Positions 7,060-7,580 of a stretch of 7,580 nucleotides of DNA are shown in pieces. Origin of the DNA: Pseudomonadota bacterium (GTDB taxonomy: Bacteria; Pseudomonadota; Gammaproteobacteria; Burkholderiales; Burkholderiaceae_C); assembly GCA_023394015.1 (NCBI GenBank), contig JAEXBL010000113.1, positions 1-7,580 of the forward strand, in the 5' to 3' direction. Positions within the stretch are counted from its first letter, which is position 1, and each line of letters starts with the position of its first letter. Under the pieces are notes generated by a model, which saw nothing but the letters and a program-made list of their open reading frames with translations, did not search any database and was not told the DNA's origin. The position numbers and the translations under genes were made by a program.

Positions 7060-7580
7060 TCATTGGCCGGCGGCCACCGTCACCAGCGCCGGGCGCAGCA
7101 CGCGCTCGGCGATGGTGTAGCCCTTTTGCAGCACGCTGACCACGGTGTTGGCCTCTTGATCGGCCGGCACCATGCTGATGGCCTGCTGGTTGGCGGGGTC
7201 GAACTTGTCGCCGGCGGCGGGGTTGACCTCGACCACCTTGTTGCGCTCCAGGGCGCTGAGCAACTGGCGCAGCGTGGCCTCGGTGCCTTCGCGCAGCTGC
7301 TCGGCGGTGGCGTTGTCCACCTTCAGGCCGGCCTCCAGGCTGTCCAGCACGGGCAGCAGGCTTTCGGCGAAGGACTCGATGGCGAACTTGCGGATCTTGG
7401 CCACCTCGTCGTCGGCGCGGCGGCGGGCGTTCTGGGCCTCGGCCTGGGCACGCAGCGCCTGGTCCTGCAGCTCGGCCACCTGGGCCTGGAGCGCGTCGAA
7501 CTCGGCCTGGGCGTTGTCCAGCTGGGCCGCCGCATCGGCGGCGTTGGGGGCGGGCCCCCCCCCCCCCCCAGGCGGGGGGG
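7060..7580 (-). CDS. grpE: GrpE, nucleotide exchange factor of DnaK (5' end missing or unreliable)
   Basis: The frame ends at TGA 7062-7060 and stays open to the window edge, about 172 codons. The start is not seen: GTG at 7479 would cut into the conserved coiled coil, since upstream codons continue a plausible helix ([20 protein letters not shown]). The core ([20 protein letters not shown], then [16 protein letters not shown]) is the long GrpE helix and the dimer bundle. The C-terminal beta domain contains FDPANQQAI and [21 protein letters not shown], matching the GrpE signature except that the usual His of the FDPxxHxA motif is Gln here. GrpE is a cytoplasmic dimer that releases ADP from DnaK. 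Beyond about 7554 the translation is only Gly and Pro from a C15 run, which may not be real sequence. dnaK follows after a 193-bp gap. Confidence 0.95.
   Translation of the reverse strand, partial: PPPGGGGGPAPNAADAAAQLDNAQAEFDALQAQVAELQDQALRAQAEAQNARRRADDEVAKIRKFAIESFAESLLPVLDSLEAGLKVDNATAEQLREGTEATLRQLLSALERNKVVEVNPAAGDKFDPANQQAISMVPADQEANTVVSVLQKGYTIAERVLRPALVTVAAGQ
7555..7569. repeat. Run of 15 C at the window end
   Basis: Fifteen consecutive C are followed by AGGC and seven G to the edge. It falls where the variable N-terminal region of GrpE should be. It may be a sequencing or assembly artefact at a contig end, or a real homopolymer. Confidence 0.85.

Overview
The window is a high-GC stretch from a betaproteobacterium of the order Burkholderiales, most likely family Comamonadaceae. 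This rests on the look of the DnaK, DnaJ, GrpE and UbiT proteins, the gene order grpE-dnaK-dnaJ, and a dispersed-type intergenic repeat; the genus cannot be fixed from the sequence alone. Every gene lies on the minus strand, so transcription runs from the right edge to the left edge.

Right half (about 3288-7580): the Hsp70 chaperone operon. grpE (entering from the right edge, 5' end unreliable) is followed by dnaK, a small four-helix-bundle protein of the S23 / 23S-rRNA-intervening-sequence family, and dnaJ. DnaJ delivers clients and stimulates DnaK ATPase, and GrpE exchanges its nucleotide. The four-helix-bundle gene is not a usual member of this operon. It is framed by inverted, heptad-repeated arms, one overlapping the dnaK stop and the other its own stop, and looks like an inserted cassette. 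The grpE-dnaK gap holds a nested palindrome of about 112 bp.

Junction (3187-3402): dnaJ is followed by a stem-loop with a T5 tract (intrinsic terminator). Its upper stem is an almost perfect FNR/Anr box, followed by a -10-like hexamer. One 38-bp segment therefore appears to end the chaperone operon and serve as anaerobic operator for the next genes.

Left half (1-3186): ubiU, ubiV and ubiT (3' end cut by the left edge), the O2-independent ubiquinone biosynthesis genes. UbiU and UbiV keep all four [4Fe-4S] cysteines each, with family spacing; UbiT is the SCP2-type lipid-binding partner. The three genes are separated by repeat-filled gaps: a 153-bp unit present three times between ubiU and ubiV, and an inverted-repeat element of about 200 bp between ubiV and ubiT.

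The genes are well known families. The unusual content is between them: four different repeat elements in four intergenic gaps, the S23 cassette inside a heat-shock operon, and the overlap of terminator and FNR operator. The last bases include a run of 15 C that may be an assembly artefact.
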